In this document: positions 34,057 to 41,658 of the stretch, in pieces | How positions within the stretch are numbered: position 1 is the stretch's first letter | How the letters are laid out: each line of letters begins with the position of its first letter | DNA from: an uncultured Collinsella sp. | GTDB lineage: Bacteria > Actinomycetota > Coriobacteriia > Coriobacteriales > Coriobacteriaceae | Length of the DNA stretch: 64,000 nt | Assembly: GCA_900549745.1 (NCBI GenBank) | Contig: URPJ01000008.1 | Location: forward strand, 26,244-90,243 | Direction: 5' to 3' | Position numbers and translations under genes: made by a program | Notes under the pieces: generated by a model | Database searches by the model: none | Told to the model about the DNA's origin: nothing | The model's input: only the letters and a program-made list of their open reading frames with translations

Positions 34057-34154
34057 AAAAAAATAGATGCCCGACCGCTCAAAGCGGACCAGACACCCAC
34101 AGGAAGGGCTGCTCGATTGGCAGCTATATGACTCCATGTGGGTATCTCGTACCC
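34057..34154 (-). promoter_or_regulatory. pyr operon attenuator (PyrR-type leader)
   Basis: In transcript order on the minus strand there are three hairpins. (a) GGGTA-CGAGA-TACCC (34154-34140). (b) An antiterminator whose 5' strand GATACCCACA-GGAG pairs with CTTCC-TGTGGGTGTC (about 34147-34092). (c) A terminator in which GGTGTCTG-CCGCT pairs with AGCGG-CGGGCATC, followed by a T7 run (34098-34057). Hairpin a shares its 3' strand with b, and b shares its 3' strand with c, the classical three-way switch. A further TTGACTG/CAGTCAA hairpin (34039-34058) lies just before the RBS. PyrR as the ligand is inferred from context. Confidence 0.65.
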
Positions 34155-34406
34155 CTTTAATGGTCAAGGCATAGTGTAGCCAACCTCGGGCTCAATTGCG
34201 AGCATAAATACCGGGCAATCCGTAAACGGGCCCAATCGTTCCATAAACCTATATATATTTGTGGGACGAGCTTGAAAACCTCGGTTCGAGCTGGCATAAT
34301 CCCCTCTGCTGCACGCAAATCGGATCTACGTCCAGGGCCGTGGCGTGGGCACTATCGCCAAAAGAGGAATATCTCTGTGTAGATTACGCACAGGGAGCGA
34401 CTTCTG

Positions 34407-34415
34407 TGCTATAGT
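34407..34415 (+). promoter_or_regulatory. rpmB promoter, extended -10
   Basis: TGC TATAGT, 55 bases before the rpmB ATG. No good -35 at 17 bases was found. The same extended -10 is seen before rpsT on the other strand. Confidence 0.6.
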
Positions 34416-34469
34416 TCAGGCTTGTTTGTTAACGCGACATGTTCGTTTGTCGCCCAAGGAGGGTCAGTT

Positions 34470-34658
34470 ATGTCCAAAGTTTGCGAAGTTTGCGGTAAGC
34501 ACCCCGTTGCCGGTCGCTCCATCAGCCACTCTCACCGCGTCACCAACCGTAAGTTCCGCCCCAACATCCAGCGCGTCTACGTCGTCGTCGATGGCCACCG
34601 TCGCAAGATGAACGTTTGCTCCACCTGCCTCAAGTCCGGCAAGGTTGCGCGCTCCTAA
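34470..34658 (+). CDS. rpmB: 50S ribosomal protein L28
   Basis: 62 aa from the ATG at 34470 (MSKVCEVCGKHPVAGRSIS), preceded by AAGGAGG. Cys pairs at the N-terminus (CEVC) and C-terminus (CSTC) make it the zinc-binding form of L28. The conserved SHSHRVTNRKFRPNIQRV block is present. It is monocistronic, with its own terminator. Confidence 0.97.
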   Translation: MSKVCEVCGKHPVAGRSISHSHRVTNRKFRPNIQRVYVVVDGHRRKMNVCSTCLKSGKVARS

Positions 34659-34727
34659 ATAAGGTCTTACCAACAAGTACCTCGGACTCTCCGGGTCAAA
34701 GACCTCGCGTTCACATAGAACTTACCA

Positions 34728-34757
34728 AAGGCGCCCTCCCCTACGGAGGGCGCCTTT
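34728..34757 (+). terminator. Intrinsic terminator of rpmB
   Basis: AAAGGCGCCCTC-CCCTAC-GGAGGGCGCCTTTTT, 70 bases after the stop. The stem is long and followed by T5. Confidence 0.92.
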
Positions 34758-34762
34758 TTGCA

Positions 34763-34787
34763 CTCATTGGGGACAGACTTATATGAG
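34763..34787 (+). repeat. Inverted end repeat of transposase remnant, left
   Basis: 25 bases starting CTCATTGGGGACAGACT and ending ATGAG; 21 of 25 match the reverse complement of 34983-35007. The GGGGACAGACTT core resembles REP-like sequences that accompany RAYT transposases. Confidence 0.6.
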
Positions 34788-35000
34788 GGTTTGCAGATGT
34801 CAAAGGGATCATAGCCCAGCTGGTATGCCTTGTAACTAACGGTACGCCTCGAGCGAGTCGGACGCACCTTACACGGGATTGAAATGGATGTAATCGAGTA
34901 GCTGCACCGCCTGTGTGTCCGACTCAACCGCGACCCGCGAATAGCGATCATCAAACAGATGTCCCGTTTTCCCATTGAAATACTCATGAGAGTCTGTACC
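34788..35000 (-). pseudogene. Remnant of REP-associated tyrosine transposase (Y1_Tnp/RAYT)
   Basis: The minus-strand frame from 34982 to 34869 reads YFNGKTGHLFDDRYSRVAVE followed by SDTQAVQLLDYIHFNPV and a stop. This matches the C-terminal half of IS200-like RAYT transposases, where a GHLFxxRY block is followed by YIHxNPVRA. After the stop the family homology resumes in another frame (SYKAYQLGYDPFD), so there is at least one stop and one frameshift. The N-terminal half with the HUH and catalytic Tyr is missing. The fragment is enclosed by 25-bp inverted repeats. Confidence 0.7.
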
Positions 35001-35007
35001 CAATGAG
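34983..35007 (-). repeat. Inverted end repeat of transposase remnant, right
   Basis: The reverse complement reads CTCATTGGGTACAGACT...ATGAG and matches the left repeat at 21 of 25 positions. Confidence 0.6.
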
Positions 35008-35039
35008 CGGGGCGATGCAGCAGGCAAATAGTTTTAGTT

Positions 35040-35067
35040 AAAACGCTTCAGTTTATTGAAGCGTTTT
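35040..35067. terminator. Bidirectional-looking hairpin upstream of adhE
   Basis: AAAACGCTTCA-GTTTAT-TGAAGCGTTTT, a perfect 11-bp stem with A and T runs on both sides. It ends 93 bases before adhE and could shield adhE from upstream transcription. Confidence 0.6.
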
Positions 35068-35111
35068 AGTGTGCCTTTTACGGGAATCTTACCGTTCACC
35101 GAATAATTTCT

Positions 35112-35120
35112 TGCTATCAT
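35112..35120 (+). promoter_or_regulatory. adhE promoter, extended -10
   Basis: TGC TATCAT, 41 bases before the adhE start; a weak TTACCG lies upstream at about 20-base spacing. Same hexamer as the rpsB promoter. Confidence 0.55.
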
Positions 35121-35160
35121 GCAAGGCGTAGGGTAAATCTCCGATCGCAAGGAGACACAA

Positions 35161-37809
35161 ATGGTGAAAAAGTCACCGGAAAACACTACTCCCGCAATTG
35201 TGGACAACGTAGAGGCGCTTGAGGCTAAGCTCGCTCAGATGCGAGAGGCCCAGGCGCTTTTTGCTACGTACACGCAGGAGCAGGTCGACAAGATCTTCTA
35301 TGAGGCCGCCATGGCCGCCAACAAGGCTCGTATCCCGTTGGCGAAGATGGCCATCGAGGAGACCGGCCGCGGCGTTCTTGAGGACAAGGTCATCAAGAAC
35401 CACTACGCCGCAGAGTACATCTACAACGCTTACAAGAACACCAAGACCTGTGGTGTCCTGGAGCGCGACGAGGCTTACGGCATCACCAAGATCGCCGAGC
35501 CCATCGGCATCGTGGGCGCCGTCATCCCGACGACCAACCCCACCTCCACCGCGATCTTCAAGACGCTGATCTGCCTGAAGACGCGCAACGCCATCATCAT
35601 CTCCCCGCACCCGGCTGCCGCCAAGTGCACCATCGCCGCCGCCAAGCTCGTGCTTGACGCCGCCGTCAAGGCCGGCGCCCCCGAGGGCATCATCGGCTGG
35701 GTCGATGTCCCCTCCATCGAGCTGACCAACATGGTCATGCGCGACGTCGACATCATCCTCGCCACCGGTGGCCCGGGCATGGTCAAGGCCGCTTACTCCT
35801 CGGGCAAGCCCGCCCTGGGCGTTGGCGCCGGTAACACCCCGGTCGTCATCGACGACACAGCCGACGTGCTGCTCGCCGTCAACTCCATCATCCACTCCAA
35901 GACCTTCGACAACGGCATGATCTGCGCTTCCGAGCAGTCCGTGACTGTCATCGACAGCATCTATGACCAGGTCAAGGCCGAGTTCCAGAAGCGCGGCTGC
36001 TACTTCGTCAAGCAGGGTGCCGAGATGGAGGCCCTGCGTGCCGCCATGTTCAAGAACGGCGCCCTCGATCACCGCATCCCCGGCATGGCTGCCGCCAAGA
36101 TCGCCGAGCTCGCCGGCATCAAGGTTCCCGCCAAGACCAAGATCCTGATCGCCGAGGTCACCTCCACCGACCCCGCCAAGGAGGAGTTCTCCCACGAGAA
36201 GCTCTCCCCGGTCCTGGCCATGTACCACGCCAAGGACTTCCAGGAGGCCGTCGACAAGGCCGAGCACCTGGTGCTCGCCGGTGGCCCGGGCCACACCGCC
36301 TCTCTGTACGTGCACCCCGCCCAGGCCGAGAAGATCAGCCTGTTCGAGCACGTCATGAAGGCCTGCCGTATCGTCATCAACACCCCGTCTTCGCACGGCG
36401 GCATCGGTGACCTGTACAACTTTGGCATGAAGCCGTCTCTGACCCTGGGCTGCGGCTCCTGGGGCGGCAACTCCGTCTCCGAGAACGTTGGGGTGAAGCA
36501 CTTGATCAACGTTAAGACTGTGGCCGAGCGCCGTGAGAACATGCTGTGGTTCCGCGCTCCCGAGAAGGTCTACTTCAAGAAGGGTTCCACGCCCGTCGCC
36601 CTCGACGAGCTGGGCAACGTCATGGGCAAGAAGCGCGCCTTCATCGTCACCGACCAGTTCCTCTTCAAGAATGGCAACACCCGCGCCATCGAGGCCAAGC
36701 TCGACGAGATGGGCATCGCCCACGACTGCTTCTACGACGTCGAGCCCGATCCGTCGCTGCAGTGCGCACGTCGCGGCGCCAAGCAGATGGCTCTCTTTGA
36801 GCCTGACGTCATCATCGCCGTCGGCGGTGGCTCCGCTATGGACGCCGGCAAGATCATGTGGATGATGTACGAGCACCCCGAGTGCAAGTTTGAGGACATG
36901 GCCATGGACTTCATGGACATCCGCAAGCGTATCTTCACCTTCCCCGAGATGGGCAAGAAGGCCTACTTCGTCGCCGTCCCGACCTCCTCGGGTACCGGCT
37001 CCGAGTGCACGCCGTTCGCCATCATCACCGACAAGGAGACCGGCATCAAGTGGCCGCTCGCCGACTACGCGCTGCTCCCCAACATGGCTATCGTCGACGC
37101 CGACAACTGCATGACCGCCCCGCGCGGCCTGACCGCTGCCTCCGGCATCGACGTCATGACCCACGCCATCGAGTCCTACGTCTCCATCATGGCTTCCGAC
37201 TACACCAAGGGCCTCTCCGAGCGCGCTGCTAAGCTCGTCTTCGAGAACCTGCCCTCCAGCTTCACGAACGGCGCCAAGGACCCGCACGCCCGCGAGGAGA
37301 TGCACAACGCCTCCTGCATGGCCGGTATGGCCTTCGCCAACGCCTTCCTGGGCCTCAACCACTCCATGGCCCACAAGCTCGGCGCTTTCCATCACCTGCC
37401 CCACGGCCTCGCAAACGCCGTCATCCTGACTCGCGTCATGCGTTACAACGCCGCCGAGGCTCCCGTCAAGATGGGTACCTTCTCCCAGTATCCTTACCCC
37501 AACGCGCTGCACAACTACGCCGAGATGGCCAAGTACTGCGGCATCGAGGGCAAGGACGACAAGGAGGTCTTCGAGAACTTCATCACGAAGCTCGAGGAGC
37601 TCAAGGATTTCATCGGTGTCAAGAAGACCATCGCCGACTACGGTGTTGACGAGCAGTACTTCCTCGACACCCTCGACGAGATGACCGAGCAGGCATTCAA
37701 CGACCAGTGCACCGGCGCTAACCCGCGCTACCCGCTCATGAGCGAGATCAAGGAGCTCTACCTGGACGCCTACTACGGCCGCGAGCCTCAGGATTACGCC
37801 GTCTGCTAG
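35161..37809 (+). CDS. adhE: Bifunctional acetaldehyde-CoA/alcohol dehydrogenase
   Basis: 882 aa. AdhE reduces acetyl-CoA to acetaldehyde and then ethanol, regenerating NAD+ in fermentation, and forms spirosomes. Residues 1 to about 440 are the aldehyde dehydrogenase half with catalytic Cys near 255 (NGMICASEQS) and GVGAGNTPVVI. Residues about 455-880 are the iron-dependent alcohol dehydrogenase with VGGGSAMDAGKIMW, PTSSGTGSECTPF, and iron ligands in GLNHSMAHKLGAFHHLPHG. ATG preceded by AAGGAG. Codon use is strongly biased (mostly C or G in third position), which suggests high expression and explains the long antisense ORF. Confidence 0.98.
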   Translation: MVKKSPENTTPAIVDNVEALEAKLAQMREAQALFATYTQEQVDKIFYEAAMAANKARIPLAKMAIEETGRGVLEDKVIKNHYAAEYIYNAYKNTKTCGVLERDEAYGITKIAEPIGIVGAVIPTTNPTSTAIFKTLICLKTRNAIIISPHPAAAKCTIAAAKLVLDAAVKAGAPEGIIGWVDVPSIELTNMVMRDVDIILATGGPGMVKAAYSSGKPALGVGAGNTPVVIDDTADVLLAVNSIIHSKTFDNGMICASEQSVTVIDSIYDQVKAEFQKRGCYFVKQGAEMEALRAAMFKNGALDHRIPGMAAAKIAELAGIKVPAKTKILIAEVTSTDPAKEEFSHEKLSPVLAMYHAKDFQEAVDKAEHLVLAGGPGHTASLYVHPAQAEKISLFEHVMKACRIVINTPSSHGGIGDLYNFGMKPSLTLGCGSWGGNSVSENVGVKHLINVKTVAERRENMLWFRAPEKVYFKKGSTPVALDELGNVMGKKRAFIVTDQFLFKNGNTRAIEAKLDEMGIAHDCFYDVEPDPSLQCARRGAKQMALFEPDVIIAVGGGSAMDAGKIMWMMYEHPECKFEDMAMDFMDIRKRIFTFPEMGKKAYFVAVPTSSGTGSECTPFAIITDKETGIKWPLADYALLPNMAIVDADNCMTAPRGLTAASGIDVMTHAIESYVSIMASDYTKGLSERAAKLVFENLPSSFTNGAKDPHAREEMHNASCMAGMAFANAFLGLNHSMAHKLGAFHHLPHGLANAVILTRVMRYNAAEAPVKMGTFSQYPYPNALHNYAEMAKYCGIEGKDDKEVFENFITKLEELKDFIGVKKTIADYGVDEQYFLDTLDEMTEQAFNDQCTGANPRYPLMSEIKELYLDAYYGREPQDYAVC

Positions 37810-37827
37810 TTCTAGCACGGTTTTTAA

Positions 37828-37864
37828 CGGCGGGGGTGCACGGGTGTTTCACACACCCCCGCCG
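37828..37864 (+). terminator. GC-rich stem-loop between adhE and the kinase gene
   Basis: CGGCGGGGGTG and CACCCCCGCCG pair across about 14 bases. There is no T tract, only TCGCTTCT, so it may attenuate or stabilise the adhE transcript rather than end it. Confidence 0.5.
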
Positions 37865-37897
37865 TCGCTTCTATCGCATCGTTGAAAGGATGCAACC

Positions 37898-38662
37898 ATG
37901 CTGCTACCCGATTCCAAGACCGAGCTCGTCCGCCGTGGCAACAAGGTCGTTTATGACCTGGGCGACAAGATTGTCAAGGTCTTTAACGAGACCAAGCCCG
38001 TCTCCGACGTGTTCAACGAGGCTTTGAATCTTGCCCGCGTCAATGAGTGCGGCATCCGCAGCCCCAAGGCTCTCGAGGTTTCCCAGCTCGAGAACGCCAA
38101 CGGCTGGGCGCTCGTGACCGAGAAGGTTCCGGGCACCACCCTTGCCGAGAAGATGACTGCCGAGCCCCAGCGCTTTGGTGAGTACCTCGAGATGTTCGTC
38201 GACCTCCAGATCGAGATCCACGGCTACACCTCCCCGCTGCTCAACCGTCAGCGCGACAAGTTCGCCCGCATGATCGACAGCCTTGATCAGCTCAATGCCA
38301 CCACGCGCTACAACCTTCAGGAGCGTCTGGACGGTATGACCAAGGAGTTCAAGGTCTGCCACGGCGACTTCAACCCCTCCAACGTCATCGTCGGCGACGA
38401 CGGCCAGCTCTATGTGTGCGACTGGGCACACGCTACCCAGGGCTCCCCTGCTGCCGACGTTGCCACCACCTACCTGCTCTTTGCCCTCAACAGCAAGGAT
38501 CAGGCTGAGGCCTACCTGGAGCTCTACTGCGACCGCGCCGACATGCCCATGCAGGTCGTGCGTCAGTGGACGAGCATCGTCGCCGCTTCCGAGCTCGCTC
38601 GTAAGCGCAACGTGAACGATGAGTTCCTGAAGAACTGGATCGACGTCGTCGATTATCAGTAA
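37898..38662 (+). CDS. Aminoglycoside phosphotransferase-fold kinase
   Basis: 254 aa. A member of the APH/choline-kinase superfamily with the catalytic loop VCHGDFNPSNVIV near 151-163 and the metal-binding VCDWAHATQGSPAADVA near 172-188. The N-lobe has VVYDLGDKIVKVFN. The substrate is unknown; several such proteins act on small metabolites or sugars rather than drugs, so a resistance role should not be assumed. GAAAGGATG precedes the ATG. It lies 88 bases after adhE in the same direction and may be partly co-transcribed with it. Confidence 0.88.
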   Translation: MLLPDSKTELVRRGNKVVYDLGDKIVKVFNETKPVSDVFNEALNLARVNECGIRSPKALEVSQLENANGWALVTEKVPGTTLAEKMTAEPQRFGEYLEMFVDLQIEIHGYTSPLLNRQRDKFARMIDSLDQLNATTRYNLQERLDGMTKEFKVCHGDFNPSNVIVGDDGQLYVCDWAHATQGSPAADVATTYLLFALNSKDQAEAYLELYCDRADMPMQVVRQWTSIVAASELARKRNVNDEFLKNWIDVVDYQ

Positions 38663-38698
38663 TATCTGAGCGATTTATTTCGCATCGGAGGCACAAGA

Positions 38699-38737
38699 AA
38701 AACCCCGCAGCTCATATGGGCTGTGGGGTTTTCCTTT
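38699..38737 (+). terminator. Intrinsic terminator of the kinase gene
   Basis: AAACCCCGCAGC-TCATATG-GGCTGTGGGGTTTT, followed by CCTTTT, about 37 bases after the stop. Confidence 0.85.
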
Positions 38738-38760
38738 TAGATATTGAGAATGCTGCAAGA

Positions 38761-38811
38761 TAAAAGGACGGCCCCGCATCTCCCCGATCTGGAGAAATGC
38801 GGGGCCGTCCC
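38761..38811 (-). terminator. Intrinsic terminator after proS
   Basis: GGGACGGCCCCGCAT pairs with ATGCGGGGCCGTCC (minus strand), with an inner CTCC-AGATC-GGGG extension and TTTTAT after it. It ends the pyrH-to-proS cluster and faces the plus-strand terminator at 38699-38737. Confidence 0.88.
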
Positions 38812-38840
38812 ACATATCGAACTACAAGCGAAATCTTCGA

Positions 38841-40562
38841 TTAACGGCGGGCTGCCTTAACAAGCTCGGCAACCTTGGCGACGACCTCGTCGATCGCCAC
38901 GTCCTCGCGCTCGCCCGTGGCACGGTCCTTGAGCTCAACGGTGCCATTCTTGAGGCCGCGCTTGCCCAGAACGACCTGATACGGGAAGCCCATAAGGTCG
39001 TTGTCGGCAAACTTAAAGCCGGGACGCTCGTCGCGGTCGTCGACGACGACCTCGATACCCTCGGCGCACAGGCCATCAACGATCTGCTCACAGACGGTTG
39101 CGCACTCCTCCTTCTTGGGATCGAGCGGAATCACCGCGACCTCGTACGGGGCAACGGAGACCGGCCAGACGATGCCGTGCTCGTCGTTGTGCTGCTCCAC
39201 GACGGCAGCGAGCGAGCGGGACACACCAACGCCGTAGCAGCCCATGATGAGCGGCTTCTCCTTGCCGTCCTCGTCCATAAAGGTGGCACCCATGGCCTCG
39301 GAATACTTAGTACCCAGCTGGAAGACCTGGGAGACCTCGATGCCGCGAGCAGCAGAGAGCGGCTTGCCGCAGTGCGGGCAGGGATCGCCGGCAACGACGG
39401 TTACCAGGTCGGCCCACTCGTCGACGGTAAAGTCGCGCTCGGGGCAGGCACCGGTAAAGTGATAATCGACCTCGTTGGCACCGCAGGCCCACTGCTTGGA
39501 ATCGCGCAGGCTCTCGTCGCACACCAGACGAATACCATCGGGCAGGTTAACCGGTCCGATAAAGCCCTTGTGCAGACCGTTCGCCTGAAGCTCCTCGTCG
39601 GTCATCATGCGATAACCCTTGCCAAAGACGTGCTCGGCCTTGCAATCGTTGAGCTCGTGATCGCCCGGAACAATGGCCACGACCGGCTTGCCCTCGGCGT
39701 CGATGAGTGCTAGCGACTTGCGCGTGCCGTTCTCGGGGAACCCAAAGAACTTAGCAACAGCTTCGATGGTGCCCATACCCGGAGTCTCGACCTTGGTGAG
39801 CGTGCCGTCGCCGGGACCCTCGGTCACAACGACCTTGGTGCTTGCAGCCTCGTCATCGGCAGCAAAGCCGCAATCGTCGCAGTAGACGAGCGAAGCCTCG
39901 CCGGCGTCGGCCAGCGCCATGTACTCGACGGAGGTGTCGCCGCCGATTTCGCCGGAGTCGGCGACAACGGGCAGAGCCTTGATGTAGCAGCGCTCGCAGA
40001 TGTTGGCGTAGGCCTGCTTCATCTTGTCGTACTCCTCCTGCAGGCTCTCCTGCGTGGCAGAGAAGCTGTAGGCGTCCTTCATGATGAACTCACGGCCGCG
40101 CATCAGGCCAAAGCGGGGACGGAACTCATCGCGGAACTTGTCCTGAATGTGGTACAGGTTGACGGGCAGCTGCTTATAGGAGCGCAGCTCGTTGCGCACC
40201 AGGGCCGTGACGGTCTCCTCGTGCGTGGGGCCCAGCACAAACTCGCGACCATGACGGTCGTCAAAGCGCACGAGCTCCTTACCATAGGCATCGATGCGGC
40301 CGGACTCACGCCACAGCTCGGCATCGACCATGATGGGCATCATGAGCTCCTGGGCGCCGGCGGCATCCATCTCGTCGCGCACGATGTTCTCGATCTTACG
40401 AATCGAGCGCCAAGCGAGCGGCAGATAGGAATAGAGACCGGCGGCCTCCTTGCGGATCATACCGGCACGAAGCAGCAGACGATGGCTTGCAAGCTCGGCG
40501 TCGGCCGGATCCTCTTTAAGCGTCGGCGCATAGAGCTTAGACATATACATTGCTCGAGTCAT
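38841..40562 (-). CDS. proS: Prolyl-tRNA synthetase (bacterial type, with editing domain)
   Basis: 573 aa. Class II synthetase of the long bacterial type. Motif 2 region FRDEFRPRFGLMRGREF, the INS editing insertion in the middle (TRKSLALIDAEGKPVVAIVP, HELNDCKAEHVFG), motif 3 GCYGVGVSRSLAAVVEQH, and the C-terminal anticodon domain. A four-Cys pair set (CDDCG, CPHCG) is present. ATG at 40562 with GAGGAG; it directly abuts the ispG stop. Last gene of the envelope/isoprenoid cluster. Confidence 0.97.
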   Translation of the reverse strand: MTRAMYMSKLYAPTLKEDPADAELASHRLLLRAGMIRKEAAGLYSYLPLAWRSIRKIENIVRDEMDAAGAQELMMPIMVDAELWRESGRIDAYGKELVRFDDRHGREFVLGPTHEETVTALVRNELRSYKQLPVNLYHIQDKFRDEFRPRFGLMRGREFIMKDAYSFSATQESLQEEYDKMKQAYANICERCYIKALPVVADSGEIGGDTSVEYMALADAGEASLVYCDDCGFAADDEAASTKVVVTEGPGDGTLTKVETPGMGTIEAVAKFFGFPENGTRKSLALIDAEGKPVVAIVPGDHELNDCKAEHVFGKGYRMMTDEELQANGLHKGFIGPVNLPDGIRLVCDESLRDSKQWACGANEVDYHFTGACPERDFTVDEWADLVTVVAGDPCPHCGKPLSAARGIEVSQVFQLGTKYSEAMGATFMDEDGKEKPLIMGCYGVGVSRSLAAVVEQHNDEHGIVWPVSVAPYEVAVIPLDPKKEECATVCEQIVDGLCAEGIEVVVDDRDERPGFKFADNDLMGFPYQVVLGKRGLKNGTVELKDRATGEREDVAIDEVVAKVAELVKAARR

Positions 40563-41645
40563 TTATTTCTCCTCAATAAGCTTGTCGACCTCGGCCATAA
40601 GCGCGTCGACAATTTGATCCTCAGCTACTTTACCAATGATCTGGCCATGCGAAAAGAGCAGGGCCTGACCACGTCCGCAAGCAACGCCCAGGTCGGCATC
40701 AGAAGCCTCACCGGGGCCATTAACGGCACATCCCATGACGGCAATCGAAAGCGGCGCGGCATAGTTCTTAAGCCGCTCGGTTACTTCCTCGGCGATAGGA
40801 ATCAGGTTAACCTGGCAGCGGGCGCACGTGGGGCACGAGACAATCTCGGGACCACGGCGACGCAGGCCCAGCGACTGCAAAATTCCCCAGGCAACCGGCG
40901 GCTCCTCAACCGGATCGGCCGTGAGCGAGACGCGCATGGTGTCACCGATACCCTCAGACAGCAGGATACCAAGGCCCACGGAGCTCTTGATGGTGCCCTG
41001 CAACTTGGTACCCGCCTCGGTTACGCCCAGGTGAAGCGGAACGTGGGGAATCTCGCGCGACAGGGCTCGATAGGTATCGAGCGTCGTTTGCACGCTATGG
41101 GCCTTGGCCGAAAGAACAATGTTCGTAAAGCCGCGGTCTTCAAAATGCTTGACGAAACGCTCGCTCGACATCACGAGCTTTTCGGGCTGCGTAAGGTCGT
41201 CGCGCTCGGCGATATCCTGCTCAAGCGAACCGGCATTGACGCCGATACGAATCGCACAGCCAGCGGCACCCGCAGCATCGATCACCGCGTCAACCTTGGC
41301 CCAATCGCCGATATTGCCGGGATTGATGCGCAGCTTGGCAGCACCGGCCTCAACGGCACCAATGGCGAGCTTATGGTTAAAGTGGATATCGGCGACAATC
41401 GGCACCGGAGACTCGGCGCAGATGGTGCGAAAACCCTCAAGCGCAGCCTCGGTGGGCACGCTCACGCGCACGATATCGCAGCCAGCCTGCGCCAAAGCAC
41501 GCACTTGCGCAAGCGTTGCCTGGGCATCAGCGGTATCGGTGCAGGTCATGGATTGGACCACCACCGGCGCACCGCCACCGATCTGCACGCCGCCCACATG
41601 CACGGGGCGCGTCAGCTCGCGAGGCAAAGGATGGGATAAAGACAA
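40563..41645 (-). CDS. ispG: 4-hydroxy-3-methylbut-2-enyl diphosphate synthase (IspG/GcpE)
   Basis: 360 aa from a TTG at 41645 (SLSHPLPRELTRPVHVGG) with GGGGAG 8 bases upstream; a GTG at 41654 is possible, and the longer ORF overlaps rseP. Converts MEcPP to HMBPP in the MEP pathway. TIM barrel opening VQIGGGAPVVVQSMTCTDT, then a C-terminal domain with the [4Fe-4S] ligands SCPTCARCQ and MGCAVNGPGEA. Its neighbour dxr catalyses an earlier step of the same pathway. Confidence 0.95.
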   Translation of the reverse strand: MSLSHPLPRELTRPVHVGGVQIGGGAPVVVQSMTCTDTADAQATLAQVRALAQAGCDIVRVSVPTEAALEGFRTICAESPVPIVADIHFNHKLAIGAVEAGAAKLRINPGNIGDWAKVDAVIDAAGAAGCAIRIGVNAGSLEQDIAERDDLTQPEKLVMSSERFVKHFEDRGFTNIVLSAKAHSVQTTLDTYRALSREIPHVPLHLGVTEAGTKLQGTIKSSVGLGILLSEGIGDTMRVSLTADPVEEPPVAWGILQSLGLRRRGPEIVSCPTCARCQVNLIPIAEEVTERLKNYAAPLSIAVMGCAVNGPGEASDADLGVACGRGQALLFSHGQIIGKVAEDQIVDALMAEVDKLIEEK

Positions 41646-41658
41646 TCCAAACACTCCC

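Larger units (their letters stand above)
34018..34469. other. Divergent intergenic region between pyrR and rpmB
   Basis: No coding sequence. The left part (34018-34160) is the pyr leader and attenuator on the minus strand. A TTGAGC...TATGCC pair with a 16-base spacer (34166-34193, minus strand) is one weak candidate for the pyr promoter. The right part (34380-34469) carries the rpmB promoter and RBS. The middle (about 34200-34380) is lower in GC with a run of alternating TATATA near 34251; nothing else was recognised in it. Confidence 0.6.
34659..35160. other. Region between rpmB and adhE: terminator, transposase remnant, adhE promoter
   Basis: Contains the rpmB terminator (34728-34757), a decayed REP-type transposase fragment with 25-bp inverted ends (34763-35007), a hairpin at 35040-35067 and the adhE promoter near 35112-35120. 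No intact gene lies here. Confidence 0.75.

Noticed and set aside
34667..34987. 106-residue minus-strand ORF after rpmB as a gene
   Set aside because: It runs through the rpmB terminator and is out of frame with the recognisable transposase segment; it is part of the transposase remnant.
35173..37818. 881-residue open frame antisense to adhE
   Set aside because: It mirrors the strongly C/G-ending codons of adhE, which remove stops from the opposite strand. Its product is Val/Leu/Asp/Gly/His-rich with no known domain, and adhE is unambiguous.
37828..37864. Confident terminator after adhE
   Set aside because: The stem is strong but no T run follows, so termination is doubtful; kept only as a low-confidence hairpin.
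37898..38662. Calling the APH-fold kinase an antibiotic-resistance gene
   Set aside because: Only the superfamily catalytic motifs are visible; similarity to a particular aminoglycoside kinase cannot be shown, and its setting behind adhE gives no hint of resistance.
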